Counted from the stretch's first letter, positions 23,689 through 38,756 are shown. The stretch is DNA of 64,000 nucleotides from Hippasteria phrygiana (GCA_037893225.1 JAZGUH010000407.1:496001-560000); one strand, 5' to 3'. Notes: generated by a model from the letters alone, not told the origin. Translations and numbers: made by a program.

Positions 23689-26600
23689 ATGCAATATCAA
23701 CCAAATTCAGTAATTTTGACATGTATGGATAGCTTAGATCTGGCGGTACATGTTGCAATCATCGGCGGCTTCTTAGAGTTAAAACTTGTGGAGAAAATTC
23801 AAACCTCGCAATGTTTATTTTCTTTCCGGCCAACATCTGTGTGCATATTACCTTCTATTTATTGCTCCATGCCTGTCAAATTCCCTAGGGTATGACTTGC
23901 TTTACTCATTCATAATTGCATGAAATATCAACCAAATTCAGTAATTTTGACATGTATGGATAGCTTAGATCTGGCGCTACATGTTGCAATTATCGGCGGC
24001 TTCTTAGAGTTAACACTTGTGGAGAAAATTCAAACCTCGCAATGTTTATTATCTTCCCGGCCACCATCTGTGTGCAGATTAGCTTTTATTTATTGCTCCA
24101 TGCATGTCAAATTCCCTAGGGTATGACTTGCTTTACTCATTCATAATTGCATGAAATATAAACCAAATTCAGTAATTTTGACATGTATGGATAGCTTAGA
24201 TCTGGCGCTACATGTTGCAATTATCGGCGGCTTCTTAGAGTTAACACTTGTGGAGAAAATTCAAACCTCGCAATGTTTATTTTCTTCCCGGCCACCATCT
24301 GTGTGCAGATTACCTCTTATTTATTGCTCCATGCCTGTCAAATTCCCTGGGGTATGGACTTGCTTTACTCATTCATAATTGCATGAAATATCAACCAAAT
24401 TCAGTAATTTTGACATGTATGGATAGCTTAGATCTGGCGCTACATGTTGCAATTATCGGCGGCTTCTTAGATTTAAAACTTGTGGAGAAAATTCAAACCT
24501 CGCAATGTTTATTTTCTTTCCGGCCAACATCTGTGTACATGTTACCGTCTATTTATTGCTCCATGCATGTCAAATTCCCTGGGGTATGGACTTGCTTTAC
24601 TCATTCATAATTGCATGAAATATCCACCAAATTCAGTAATTTTGACATGTATGGATAGCTTAGATCTGGCGCTACATGTTTCAATTATCGGCGGCTTCTT
24701 AGATTTAACACTTGTGGAGAAAATTCAAACCTCGCAATGTTTATTTTCTTCCCGGCCACCATCTGTGTGCAGATTACCTTTTATTTATTGCTCCATGCCT
24801 GTCAAATTCCCTAGGGTATGACTTGCTTTACTCATTCATAATTGCATGAAATATCAACCAAATTCAGTAATTTTGACATATATGGATAGCTTAGATCTGG
24901 CGCTACATGTTGCAATTATCGGCGGCTTCTTAGAGTTAACACTTGTGGAGAAAATTCAAACCTCGCAATGTTTATTTTCTTCCCGGCCACCATCTGTGTT
25001 CAGATTACCTTTTATTTATTGCTCCATGCCTGTCAAATTCCCTGGGGTATGGACTTGCTTTACTCATTCATAATTGCATGAAATATCAACCAAATTCAGT
25101 AATTTTGACATGTATGGATAGCTTAGATCTGGCGCTACATGTTGCAATTATCGGCGGCTTCTTAGAGTTAACACTTGTGGAGAAAATTCAAACCTCGCAA
25201 TGTTTATTTTCTTCCCGGCCACCATCTGTGTGCAGATTACCTCTTATTTATTGCTCCATGCCTGTCAAATTCCCTGGGGTATGGACTTGCTTTACTCATT
25301 CATAATTGCATGAAATATCAACCAAATTCAGTAATTTTGACATGTATGGATAGCTTAGATCTGGCGCTACATGTTGCAATTATCGGCGGCTTCTTAGATT
25401 TAAAACTTGTGGAGAAAATTCAAACCTCGCAATGTTTATTTTCTTTCCGGCCAACATCTGTGTGCATATTACTTTCTATTTATTGCTCCATGCCTGTCAA
25501 ATTCCCTGGGGTATGGACTTGCTTTACTCATTCATAATTGCATGAAATATCAACCAAATTCAGTAATTTTGACATGTATGGATAGCTTAGATCTGGCGCT
25601 ACATGTTGCAATTATCGGCGGCTTCTTAGATTTAACACTTGTGGAGAAAATTCAAACCTCGCAATGTTTATTTTCTTCCCGGCCACCATCTGTGTGCAGA
25701 TTACCTTTTATTTATTGCTCCATGCCTGTCAAATTCCCTGGGGTATGGACTTGCTTTACTCATTCATAATTGCATGAAATATAAACCAAATACAGTAATT
25801 TTGACATGTATGGATAGCTTAGATCTGGCGCTACATGTTGCAATCATCGGCGGCTTCTTAGAGTTAAAACTTGTGGAGAAAATTCAAACCTCGCAATGTT
25901 TATTTTCTTTCCGGCCACCATCTGTGTACATGTTACCGTCTATTTATTGCTCCATGCATGTCAAATTCCCTGGGGTATGGACTTGCTTTACTCATTCATA
26001 ATTGCATGCAATATCAACCAAATTCAGTAATTTTGACATGTATGGATAGCTTAGATCTGGCGGTACATGTTGCAATCATCGGCGGCTTCTTAGAGTTAAA
26101 ACTTGTGGAGAAAATTCAAACCTCGCAATGTTTATTTTCTTTCCGGCCAACATCTGTGTGCATATTACCTTCTATTTATTGCTCCATGCCTGTCAAATTC
26201 CCTGGGGTATGGACTTGCTTTACTCATTCATAATTGCATGAAATATCAACCAAATTCAGTAATTTTGACATGTATGGATAGCTTAGATCTGGCGCTACAT
26301 GTTGCAATTATCGGCGGCTTCTTAGAGTTAACACTTGTGGAGAAAATTCAAACCTCGCAATGTTTATTTTCTTCCCGGCCACCATCTGTGTGCAGATTAC
26401 CTCTTATTTATTGCTCCATGCCTGTCAAATTCCCTGGGGTATGGACTTGCTTTACTCATTCATAATTGCATGAAATATCAACCAAATTCAGTAATTTTGA
26501 CATGTATGGATAGCTTAGATCTGGCGCTACATGTTGCAATTATCGGCGGCTTCTTAGATTTAAAACTTGTGGAGAAAATTCAAACCTCGCAATGTTTATT

Positions 26601-28325
26601 TTCTTTCCGGCCAACATCTGTGTGCATATTACTTTCTATTTATTGCTCCATGCCTGTCAAATTCCCTGGGGTATGGACTTGCTTTACTCATTCATAATTG
26701 CATGAAATATCAACCAAATTCAGTAATTTTGACATGTATGGATAGCTTAGATCTGGCGCTACATGTTGCAATTATCGGCGGCTTCTTAGATTTAACACTT
26801 GTGGAGAAAATTCAAACCTCGCAATGTTTATTTTCTTCCCGGCCACCATCTGTGTGCAGATTACCTTTTATTTATTGCTCCATGCCTGTCAAATTCCCTG
26901 GGGTATGGACTTGCTTTACTCATTCATAATTGCATGAAATATAAACCAAATACAGTAATTTTGACATGTATGGATAGCTTAGATCTGGCGCTACATGTTG
27001 CAATCATCGGCGGCTTCTTAGAGTTAAAACTTGTGGAGAAAATTCAAACCTCGCAATGTTTATTTTCTTTCCGGCCACCATCTGTGTACATGTTACCGTC
27101 TATTTATTGCTCCATGCATGTCAAATTCCCTGGGGTATGGACTTGCTTTACTCATTCATAATTGCATGCAATATCAACCAAATTCAGTAATTTTGACATG
27201 TATGGATAGCTTAGATCTGGCGGTACATGTTGCAATCATCGGCGGCTTCTTAGAGTTAAAACTTGTGGAGAAAATTCAAACCTCGCAATGTTTATTTTCT
27301 TTCCGGCCAACATCTGTGTGCATATTACCTTCTATTTATTGCTCCATGCCTGTCAAATTCCCTGGGGTATGGACTTGCTTTACTCATTCATAATTGCATG
27401 AAATATCAACCAAATTCAGTAATTTTGACATGTATGGATAGCTTAGATCTGGCGCTACATGTTGCAATTATCGGCGGCTTCTTAGAGTTAACACTTGTGG
27501 AGAAAATTCAAACCTCGCAATGTTTATTTTCTTCCCGGCCACCATCTGTGTGCAGATTACCTCTTATTTATTGCTCCATGCCTGTCAAATTCCCTGGGGT
27601 ATGGACTTGCTTTACTCATTCATAATTGCATGAAATATCAACCAAATTCAGTAATTTTGACATGTATGGATAGCTTAGATCTGGCGCTACATGTTGCAAT
27701 TATCGGCGGCTTCTTAGATTTAAAACTTGTGGAGAAAATTCAAACCTCGCAATGTTTATTTTCTTTCCGGCCAACATCTGTGTACATGTTACCGTCTATT
27801 TATTGCTCCATGCATGTCAAATTCCCTGGGGTATGGACTTGCTTTACTCATTCATAATTGCATGAAATATCCACCAAATTCAGTAATTTTGACATGTATG
27901 GATAGCTTAGATCTGGCGCTACATGTTGCAATTATCGGCGGCTTCTTAGATTTAACACTTGTGGAGAAAATTCAAACCTCGCAATGTTTATTTTCTTCCC
28001 GGCCACCATCTGTGTGCAGATTACCTTTTATTTATTGCTCCATGCCTGTCAAATTCCCTGGGGTATGGACTTGCTTTACTCATTCATAATTGCATGAAAT
28101 ATAAACCAAATACAGTAATTTTGACATGTATGGATAGCTTAGATCTGGCGCTACATGTTGCAATCATCGGCGGCTTCTTAGAGTTAAAACTTGTGGAGAA
28201 AATTCAAACCTCGCAATGTTTATTTTCTTTCCGGCCACCATCTGTGTACATGTTACCGTCTATTTATTGCTCCATGCATGTCAAATTCCCTGGGGTATGG
28301 ACTTGCTTTACTCATTCATAATTGC
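23689..28325 (+). repeat. 20-mer HOR (4637 bp), second copy
   Basis: Same monomer order and length as 10018-14654. It is followed by a 15-mer just as the first copy is, so the shared segment extends at least to 31802 by type order. Confidence 0.9.
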
Positions 28326-28556
28326 ATGCAATATCAACCAAATTCAGTAATTTTGACATGTATGGATAGCTTAGATCTGGCGGTACATGTTGCAATCATC
28401 GGCGGCTTCTTAGAGTTAAAACTTGTGGAGAAAATTCAAACCTCGCAATGTTTATTTTCTTTCCGGCCAACATCTGTGTGCATATTACCTTCTATTTATT
28501 GCTCCATGCCTGTCAAATTCCCTAGGGTATGACTTGCTTTACTCATTCATAATTGC
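28326..28556 (+). repeat. Monomer type A'' (exemplar, 231 bp)
   Basis: Type A with A at 199 and the one-base deletion, but keeping T at 152. It starts the 15-mer and 20-mer HORs at 10018, 14655, 23689, 28326 and 31803, each time followed by H. A copy at 23689 also opens the second long duplicated block. Confidence 0.88.
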
Positions 28557-29251
28557 ATGAAATATCAACCAAATTCAGTAATTTTGACATGTATGGATAG
28601 CTTAGATCTGGCGCTACATGTTGCAATTATCGGCGGCTTCTTAGAGTTAACACTTGTGGAGAAAATTCAAACCTCGCAATGTTTATTATCTTCCCGGCCA
28701 CCATCTGTGTGCAGATTAGCTTTTATTTATTGCTCCATGCATGTCAAATTCCCTAGGGTATGACTTGCTTTACTCATTCATAATTGCATGAAATATAAAC
28801 CAAATTCAGTAATTTTGACATGTATGGATAGCTTAGATCTGGCGCTACATGTTGCAATTATCGGCGGCTTCTTAGAGTTAACACTTGTGGAGAAAATTCA
28901 AACCTCGCAATGTTTATTTTCTTCCCGGCCACCATCTGTGTGCAGATTACCTCTTATTTATTGCTCCATGCCTGTCAAATTCCCTGGGGTATGGACTTGC
29001 TTTACTCATTCATAATTGCATGAAATATCAACCAAATTCAGTAATTTTGACATGTATGGATAGCTTAGATCTGGCGCTACATGTTGCAATTATCGGCGGC
29101 TTCTTAGATTTAAAACTTGTGGAGAAAATTCAAACCTCGCAATGTTTATTTTCTTTCCGGCCAACATCTGTGTACATGTTACCGTCTATTTATTGCTCCA
29201 TGCATGTCAAATTCCCTGGGGTATGGACTTGCTTTACTCATTCATAATTGC

Positions 29252-29482
29252 ATGAAATATCCACCAAATTCAGTAATTTTGACATGTATGGATAGCTTAG
29301 ATCTGGCGCTACATGTTTCAATTATCGGCGGCTTCTTAGATTTAACACTTGTGGAGAAAATTCAAACCTCGCAATGTTTATTTTCTTCCCGGCCACCATC
29401 TGTGTGCAGATTACCTTTTATTTATTGCTCCATGCCTGTCAAATTCCCTAGGGTATGACTTGCTTTACTCATTCATAATTGC
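29252..29482 (+). repeat. Monomer type D3 (exemplar, 231 bp)
   Basis: D1 plus T at 67 (CATGTTTCAATT), A at 199 and the one-base deletion. It follows C1 and precedes F-class monomers in the 15-mer, 20-mer and 6-mer HORs. Private changes occur in the copies starting at 20910 (A to T at 21068) and 22299 (A to C at 22460). Confidence 0.9.
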
Positions 29483-32400
29483 ATGAAATATCAACCAAAT
29501 TCAGTAATTTTGACATATATGGATAGCTTAGATCTGGCGCTACATGTTGCAATTATCGGCGGCTTCTTAGAGTTAACACTTGTGGAGAAAATTCAAACCT
29601 CGCAATGTTTATTTTCTTCCCGGCCACCATCTGTGTTCAGATTACCTTTTATTTATTGCTCCATGCCTGTCAAATTCCCTGGGGTATGGACTTGCTTTAC
29701 TCATTCATAATTGCATGAAATATCAACCAAATTCAGTAATTTTGACATGTATGGATAGCTTAGATCTGGCGCTACATGTTGCAATTATCGGCGGCTTCTT
29801 AGAGTTAACACTTGTGGAGAAAATTCAAACCTCGCAATGTTTATTTTCTTCCCGGCCACCATCTGTGTGCAGATTACCTCTTATTTATTGCTCCATGCCT
29901 GTCAAATTCCCTGGGGTATGGACTTGCTTTACTCATTCATAATTGCATGAAATATCAACCAAATTCAGTAATTTTGACATGTATGGATAGCTTAGATCTG
30001 GCGCTACATGTTGCAATTATCGGCGGCTTCTTAGATTTAAAACTTGTGGAGAAAATTCAAACCTCGCAATGTTTATTTTCTTTCCGGCCAACATCTGTGT
30101 GCATATTACTTTCTATTTATTGCTCCATGCCTGTCAAATTCCCTGGGGTATGGACTTGCTTTACTCATTCATAATTGCATGAAATATCAACCAAATTCAG
30201 TAATTTTGACATGTATGGATAGCTTAGATCTGGCGCTACATGTTGCAATTATCGGCGGCTTCTTAGATTTAACACTTGTGGAGAAAATTCAAACCTCGCA
30301 ATGTTTATTTTCTTCCCGGCCACCATCTGTGTGCAGATTACCTTTTATTTATTGCTCCATGCCTGTCAAATTCCCTGGGGTATGGACTTGCTTTACTCAT
30401 TCATAATTGCATGAAATATAAACCAAATACAGTAATTTTGACATGTATGGATAGCTTAGATCTGGCGCTACATGTTGCAATCATCGGCGGCTTCTTAGAG
30501 TTAAAACTTGTGGAGAAAATTCAAACCTCGCAATGTTTATTTTCTTTCCGGCCACCATCTGTGTACATGTTACCGTCTATTTATTGCTCCATGCATGTCA
30601 AATTCCCTGGGGTATGGACTTGCTTTACTCATTCATAATTGCATGCAATATCAACCAAATTCAGTAATTTTGACATGTATGGATAGCTTAGATCTGGCGG
30701 TACATGTTGCAATCATCGGCGGCTTCTTAGAGTTAAAACTTGTGGAGAAAATTCAAACCTCGCAATGTTTATTTTCTTTCCGGCCAACATCTGTGTGCAT
30801 ATTACCTTCTATTTATTGCTCCATGCCTGTCAAATTCCCTGGGGTATGGACTTGCTTTACTCATTCATAATTGCATGAAATATCAACCAAATTCAGTAAT
30901 TTTGACATGTATGGATAGCTTAGATCTGGCGCTACATGTTGCAATTATCGGCGGCTTCTTAGAGTTAACACTTGTGGAGAAAATTCAAACCTCGCAATGT
31001 TTATTTTCTTCCCGGCCACCATCTGTGTGCAGATTACCTCTTATTTATTGCTCCATGCCTGTCAAATTCCCTGGGGTATGGACTTGCTTTACTCATTCAT
31101 AATTGCATGAAATATCAACCAAATTCAGTAATTTTGACATGTATGGATAGCTTAGATCTGGCGCTACATGTTGCAATTATCGGCGGCTTCTTAGATTTAA
31201 AACTTGTGGAGAAAATTCAAACCTCGCAATGTTTATTTTCTTTCCGGCCAACATCTGTGTACATGTTACCGTCTATTTATTGCTCCATGCATGTCAAATT
31301 CCCTGGGGTATGGACTTGCTTTACTCATTCATAATTGCATGAAATATCCACCAAATTCAGTAATTTTGACATGTATGGATAGCTTAGATCTGGCGCTACA
31401 TGTTGCAATTATCGGCGGCTTCTTAGATTTAACACTTGTGGAGAAAATTCAAACCTCGCAATGTTTATTTTCTTCCCGGCCACCATCTGTGTGCAGATTA
31501 CCTTTTATTTATTGCTCCATGCCTGTCAAATTCCCTGGGGTATGGACTTGCTTTACTCATTCATAATTGCATGAAATATAAACCAAATACAGTAATTTTG
31601 ACATGTATGGATAGCTTAGATCTGGCGCTACATGTTGCAATCATCGGCGGCTTCTTAGAGTTAAAACTTGTGGAGAAAATTCAAACCTCGCAATGTTTAT
31701 TTTCTTTCCGGCCACCATCTGTGTACATGTTACCGTCTATTTATTGCTCCATGCATGTCAAATTCCCTGGGGTATGGACTTGCTTTACTCATTCATAATT
31801 GCATGCAATATCAACCAAATTCAGTAATTTTGACATGTATGGATAGCTTAGATCTGGCGGTACATGTTGCAATCATCGGCGGCTTCTTAGAGTTAAAACT
31901 TGTGGAGAAAATTCAAACCTCGCAATGTTTATTTTCTTTCCGGCCAACATCTGTGTGCATATTACCTTCTATTTATTGCTCCATGCCTGTCAAATTCCCT
32001 AGGGTATGACTTGCTTTACTCATTCATAATTGCATGAAATATCAACCAAATTCAGTAATTTTGACATGTATGGATAGCTTAGATCTGGCGCTACATGTTG
32101 CAATTATCGGCGGCTTCTTAGAGTTAACACTTGTGGAGAAAATTCAAACCTCGCAATGTTTATTATCTTCCCGGCCACCATCTGTGTGCAGATTAGCTTT
32201 TATTTATTGCTCCATGCATGTCAAATTCCCTAGGGTATGACTTGCTTTACTCATTCATAATTGCATGAAATATAAACCAAATTCAGTAATTTTGACATGT
32301 ATGGATAGCTTAGATCTGGCGCTACATGTTGCAATTATCGGCGGCTTCTTAGAGTTAACACTTGTGGAGAAAATTCAAACCTCGCAATGTTTATTTTCTT

Positions 32401-35400
32401 CCCGGCCACCATCTGTGTGCAGATTACCTCTTATTTATTGCTCCATGCCTGTCAAATTCCCTGGGGTATGGACTTGCTTTACTCATTCATAATTGCATGA
32501 AATATCAACCAAATTCAGTAATTTTGACATGTATGGATAGCTTAGATCTGGCGCTACATGTTGCAATTATCGGCGGCTTCTTAGATTTAAAACTTGTGGA
32601 GAAAATTCAAACCTCGCAATGTTTATTTTCTTTCCGGCCAACATCTGTGTACATGTTACCGTCTATTTATTGCTCCATGCATGTCAAATTCCCTGGGGTA
32701 TGGACTTGCTTTACTCATTCATAATTGCATGAAATATCCACCAAATTCAGTAATTTTGACATGTATGGATAGCTTAGATCTGGCGCTACATGTTTCAATT
32801 ATCGGCGGCTTCTTAGATTTAACACTTGTGGAGAAAATTCAAACCTCGCAATGTTTATTTTCTTCCCGGCCACCATCTGTGTGCAGATTACCTTTTATTT
32901 ATTGCTCCATGCCTGTCAAATTCCCTAGGGTATGACTTGCTTTACTCATTCATAATTGCATGAAATATCAACCAAATTCAGTAATTTTGACATATATGGA
33001 TAGCTTAGATCTGGCGCTACATGTTGCAATTATCGGCGGCTTCTTAGAGTTAACACTTGTGGAGAAAATTCAAACCTCGCAATGTTTATTTTCTTCCCGG
33101 CCACCATCTGTGTTCAGATTACCTTTTATTTATTGCTCCATGCCTGTCAAATTCCCTGGGGTATGGACTTGCTTTACTCATTCATAATTGCATGAAATAT
33201 CAACCAAATTCAGTAATTTTGACATGTATGGATAGCTTAGATCTGGCGCTACATGTTGCAATTATCGGCGGCTTCTTAGAGTTAACACTTGTGGAGAAAA
33301 TTCAAACCTCGCAATGTTTATTTTCTTCCCGGCCACCATCTGTGTGCAGATTACCTCTTATTTATTGCTCCATGCCTGTCAAATTCCCTGGGGTATGGAC
33401 TTGCTTTACTCATTCATAATTGCATGAAATATCAACCAAATTCAGTAATTTTGACATGTATGGATAGCTTAGATCTGGCGCTACATGTTGCAATTATCGG
33501 CGGCTTCTTAGATTTAAAACTTGTGGAGAAAATTCAAACCTCGCAATGTTTATTTTCTTTCCGGCCAACATCTGTGTGCATATTACTTTCTATTTATTGC
33601 TCCATGCCTGTCAAATTCCCTGGGGTATGGACTTGCTTTACTCATTCATAATTGCATGAAATATCAACCAAATTCAGTAATTTTGACATGTATGGATAGC
33701 TTAGATCTGGCGCTACATGTTGCAATTATCGGCGGCTTCTTAGATTTAACACTTGTGGAGAAAATTCAAACCTCGCAATGTTTATTTTCTTCCCGGCCAC
33801 CATCTGTGTGCAGATTACCTTTTATTTATTGCTCCATGCCTGTCAAATTCCCTGGGGTATGGACTTGCTTTACTCATTCATAATTGCATGAAATATAAAC
33901 CAAATACAGTAATTTTGACATGTATGGATAGCTTAGATCTGGCGCTACATGTTGCAATCATCGGCGGCTTCTTAGAGTTAAAACTTGTGGAGAAAATTCA
34001 AACCTCGCAATGTTTATTTTCTTTCCGGCCACCATCTGTGTACATGTTACCGTCTATTTATTGCTCCATGCATGTCAAATTCCCTGGGGTATGGACTTGC
34101 TTTACTCATTCATAATTGCATGCAATATCAACCAAATTCAGTAATTTTGACATGTATGGATAGCTTAGATCTGGCGGTACATGTTGCAATCATCGGCGGC
34201 TTCTTAGAGTTAAAACTTGTGGAGAAAATTCAAACCTCGCAATGTTTATTTTCTTTCCGGCCAACATCTGTGTGCATATTACCTTCTATTTATTGCTCCA
34301 TGCCTGTCAAATTCCCTGGGGTATGGACTTGCTTTACTCATTCATAATTGCATGAAATATCAACCAAATTCAGTAATTTTGACATGTATGGATAGCTTAG
34401 ATCTGGCGCTACATGTTGCAATTATCGGCGGCTTCTTAGAGTTAACACTTGTGGAGAAAATTCAAACCTCGCAATGTTTATTTTCTTCCCGGCCACCATC
34501 TGTGTGCAGATTACCTCTTATTTATTGCTCCATGCCTGTCAAATTCCCTGGGGTATGGACTTGCTTTACTCATTCATAATTGCATGAAATATCAACCAAA
34601 TTCAGTAATTTTGACATGTATGGATAGCTTAGATCTGGCGCTACATGTTGCAATTATCGGCGGCTTCTTAGATTTAAAACTTGTGGAGAAAATTCAAACC
34701 TCGCAATGTTTATTTTCTTTCCGGCCAACATCTGTGTACATGTTACCGTCTATTTATTGCTCCATGCATGTCAAATTCCCTGGGGTATGGACTTGCTTTA
34801 CTCATTCATAATTGCATGAAATATCCACCAAATTCAGTAATTTTGACATGTATGGATAGCTTAGATCTGGCGCTACATGTTGCAATTATCGGCGGCTTCT
34901 TAGATTTAACACTTGTGGAGAAAATTCAAACCTCGCAATGTTTATTTTCTTCCCGGCCACCATCTGTGTGCAGATTACCTTTTATTTATTGCTCCATGCC
35001 TGTCAAATTCCCTGGGGTATGGACTTGCTTTACTCATTCATAATTGCATGAAATATAAACCAAATACAGTAATTTTGACATGTATGGATAGCTTAGATCT
35101 GGCGCTACATGTTGCAATCATCGGCGGCTTCTTAGAGTTAAAACTTGTGGAGAAAATTCAAACCTCGCAATGTTTATTTTCTTTCCGGCCACCATCTGTG
35201 TACATGTTACCGTCTATTTATTGCTCCATGCATGTCAAATTCCCTGGGGTATGGACTTGCTTTACTCATTCATAATTGCATGCAATATCAACCAAATTCA
35301 GTAATTTTGACATGTATGGATAGCTTAGATCTGGCGGTACATGTTGCAATCATCGGCGGCTTCTTAGAGTTAAAACTTGTGGAGAAAATTCAAACCTCGC

Positions 35401-38400
35401 AATGTTTATTTTCTTTCCGGCCAACATCTGCGTGCATATTACCTTCTATTTATTGCTCCATGCCTGTCAAATTCCCTAGGGTATGACTTGCTTTACTCAT
35501 TCATAATTGCATGAAATATCAACCAAATTCAGTAATTTTGACATGTATGGATAGCTTAGATCTGGCGCTACATGTTGCAATTATCGGCGGCTTCTTAGAG
35601 TTAACACTTGTGGAGAAAATTCAAACCTCGCAATGTTTATTATCTTCCCGGCCACCATCTGTGTGCAGATTAGCTTTTATTTATTGCTCCATGCATGTCA
35701 AATTCCCTAGGGTATGACTTGCTTTACTCATTCATAATTGCATGAAATATAAACCAAATTCAGTAATTTTGACATGTATGGATAGCTTAGATCTGGCGCT
35801 ACATGTTGCAATTATCGGCGGCTTCTTAGAGTTAACACTTGTGGAGAAAATTCAAACCTCGCAATGTTTATTTTCTTCCCGGCCACCATCTGTGTGCAGA
35901 TTACCTCTTATTTATTGCTCCATGCCTGTCAAATTCCCTGGGGTATGGACTTGCTTTACTCATTCATAATTGCATGAAATATCAACCAAATTCAGTAATT
36001 TTGACATGTATGGATAGCTTAGATCTGGCGCTACATGTTGCAATTATCGGCGGCTTCTTAGATTTAAAACTTGTGGAGAAAATTCAAACCTCGCAATGTT
36101 TATTTTCTTTCCGGCCAACATCTGTGTACATGTTACCGTCTATTTATTGCTCCATGCATGTCAAATTCCCTGGGGTATGGACTTGCTTTACTCATTCATA
36201 ATTGCATGAAATATCCACCAAATTCAGTAATTTTGACATGTATGGATAGCTTAGATCTGGCGCTACATGTTTCAATTATCGGCGGCTTCTTAGATTTAAC
36301 ACTTGTGGAGAAAATTCAAACCTCGCAATGTTTATTTTCTTCCCGGCCACCATCTGTGTGCAGATTACCTTTTATTTATTGCTCCATGCCTGTCAAATTC
36401 CCTAGGGTATGACTTGCTTTACTCATTCATAATTGCATGAAATATCAACCAAATTCAGTAATTTTGACATATATGGATAGCTTAGATCTGGCGCTACATG
36501 TTGCAATTATCGGCGGCTTCTTAGAGTTAACACTTGTGGAGAAAATTCAAACCTCGCAATGTTTATTTTCTTCCCGGCCACCATCTGTGTTCAGATTACC
36601 TTTTATTTATTGCTCCATGCCTGTCAAATTCCCTGGGGTATGGACTTGCTTTACTCATTCATAATTGCATGAAATATCAACCAAATTCAGTAATTTTGAC
36701 ATGTATGGATAGCTTAGATCTGGCGCTACATGTTGCAATTATCGGCGGCTTCTTAGAGTTAACACTTGTGGAGAAAATTCAAACCTCGCAATGTTTATTT
36801 TCTTCCCGGCCACCATCTGTGTGCAGATTACCTCTTATTTATTGCTCCATGCCTGTCAAATTCCCTGGGGTATGGACTTGCTTTACTCATTCATAATTGC
36901 ATGAAATATCAACCAAATTCAGTAATTTTGACATGTATGGATAGCTTAGATCTGGCGCTACATGTTGCAATTATCGGCGGCTTCTTAGATTTAAAACTTG
37001 TGGAGAAAATTCAAACCTCGCAATGTTTATTTTCTTTCCGGCCAACATCTGTGTGCATATTACTTTCTATTTATTGCTCCATGCCTGTCAAATTCCCTGG
37101 GGTATGGACTTGCTTTACTCATTCATAATTGCATGAAATATCAACCAAATTCAGTAATTTTGACATGTATGGATAGCTTAGATCTGGCGCTACATGTTGC
37201 AATTATCGGCGGCTTCTTAGATTTAACACTTGTGGAGAAAATTCAAACCTCGCAATGTTTATTTTCTTCCCGGCCACCATCTGTGTGCAGATTACCTTTT
37301 ATTTATTGCTCCATGCCTGTCAAATTCCCTGGGGTATGGACTTGCTTTACTCATTCATAATTGCATGAAATATAAACCAAATACAGTAATTTTGACATGT
37401 ATGGATAGCTTAGATCTGGCGCTACATGTTGCAATCATCGGCGGCTTCTTAGAGTTAAAACTTGTGGAGAAAATTCAAACCTCGCAATGTTTATTTTCTT
37501 TCCGGCCACCATCTGTGTACATGTTACCGTCTATTTATTGCTCCATGCATGTCAAATTCCCTGGGGTATGGACTTGCTTTACTCATTCATAATTGCATGC
37601 AATATCAACCAAATTCAGTAATTTTGACATGTATGGATAGCTTAGATCTGGCGGTACATGTTGCAATCATCGGCGGCTTCTTAGAGTTAAAACTTGTGGA
37701 GAAAATTCAAACCTCGCAATGTTTATTTTCTTTCCGGCCAACATCTGTGTGCATATTACCTTCTATTTATTGCTCCATGCCTGTCAAATTCCCTGGGGTA
37801 TGGACTTGCTTTACTCATTCATAATTGCATGAAATATCAACCAAATTCAGTAATTTTGACATGTATGGATAGCTTAGATCTGGCGCTACATGTTGCAATT
37901 ATCGGCGGCTTCTTAGAGTTAACACTTGTGGAGAAAATTCAAACCTCGCAATGTTTATTTTCTTCCCGGCCACCATCTGTGTGCAGATTACCTCTTATTT
38001 ATTGCTCCATGCCTGTCAAATTCCCTGGGGTATGGACTTGCTTTACTCATTCATAATTGCATGAAATATCAACCAAATTCAGTAATTTTGACATGTATGG
38101 ATAGCTTAGATCTGGCGCTACATGTTGCAATTATCGGCGGCTTCTTAGATTTAAAACTTGTGGAGAAAATTCAAACCTCGCAATGTTTATTTTCTTTCCG
38201 GCCAACATCTGTGTACATGTTACCGTCTATTTATTGCTCCATGCATGTCAAATTCCCTGGGGTATGGACTTGCTTTACTCATTCATAATTGCATGAAATA
38301 TCCACCAAATTCAGTAATTTTGACATGTATGGATAGCTTAGATCTGGCGCTACATGTTGCAATTATCGGCGGCTTCTTAGATTTAACACTTGTGGAGAAA

Positions 38401-38756
38401 ATTCAAACCTCGCAATGTTTATTTTCTTCCCGGCCACCATCTGTGTGCAGATTACCTTTTATTTATTGCTCCATGCCTGTCAAATTCCCTGGGGTATGGA
38501 CTTGCTTTACTCATTCATAATTGCATGAAATATAAACCAAATACAGTAATTTTGACATGTATGGATAGCTTAGATCTGGCGCTACATGTTGCAATCATCG
38601 GCGGCTTCTTAGAGTTAAAACTTGTGGAGAAAATTCAAACCTCGCAATGTTTATTTTCTTTCCGGCCACCATCTGTGTACATGTTACCGTCTATTTATTG
38701 CTCCATGCATGTCAAATTCCCTGGGGTATGGACTTGCTTTACTCATTCATAATTGC

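Larger units (their letters stand above)
28326..38756 (+). repeat. Three tandem 15-mer HORs (3 x 3477 bp)
   Basis: Units at 28326-31802, 31803-35279 and 35280-38756. All have the order A-class-H-I-C1-D3-F-B-C2-D2-E-A-B-C1-D1-E. The first two begin with A''; the third begins with A', which differs by C at 35431. This is the most regular HOR run in the window. Confidence 0.92.
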
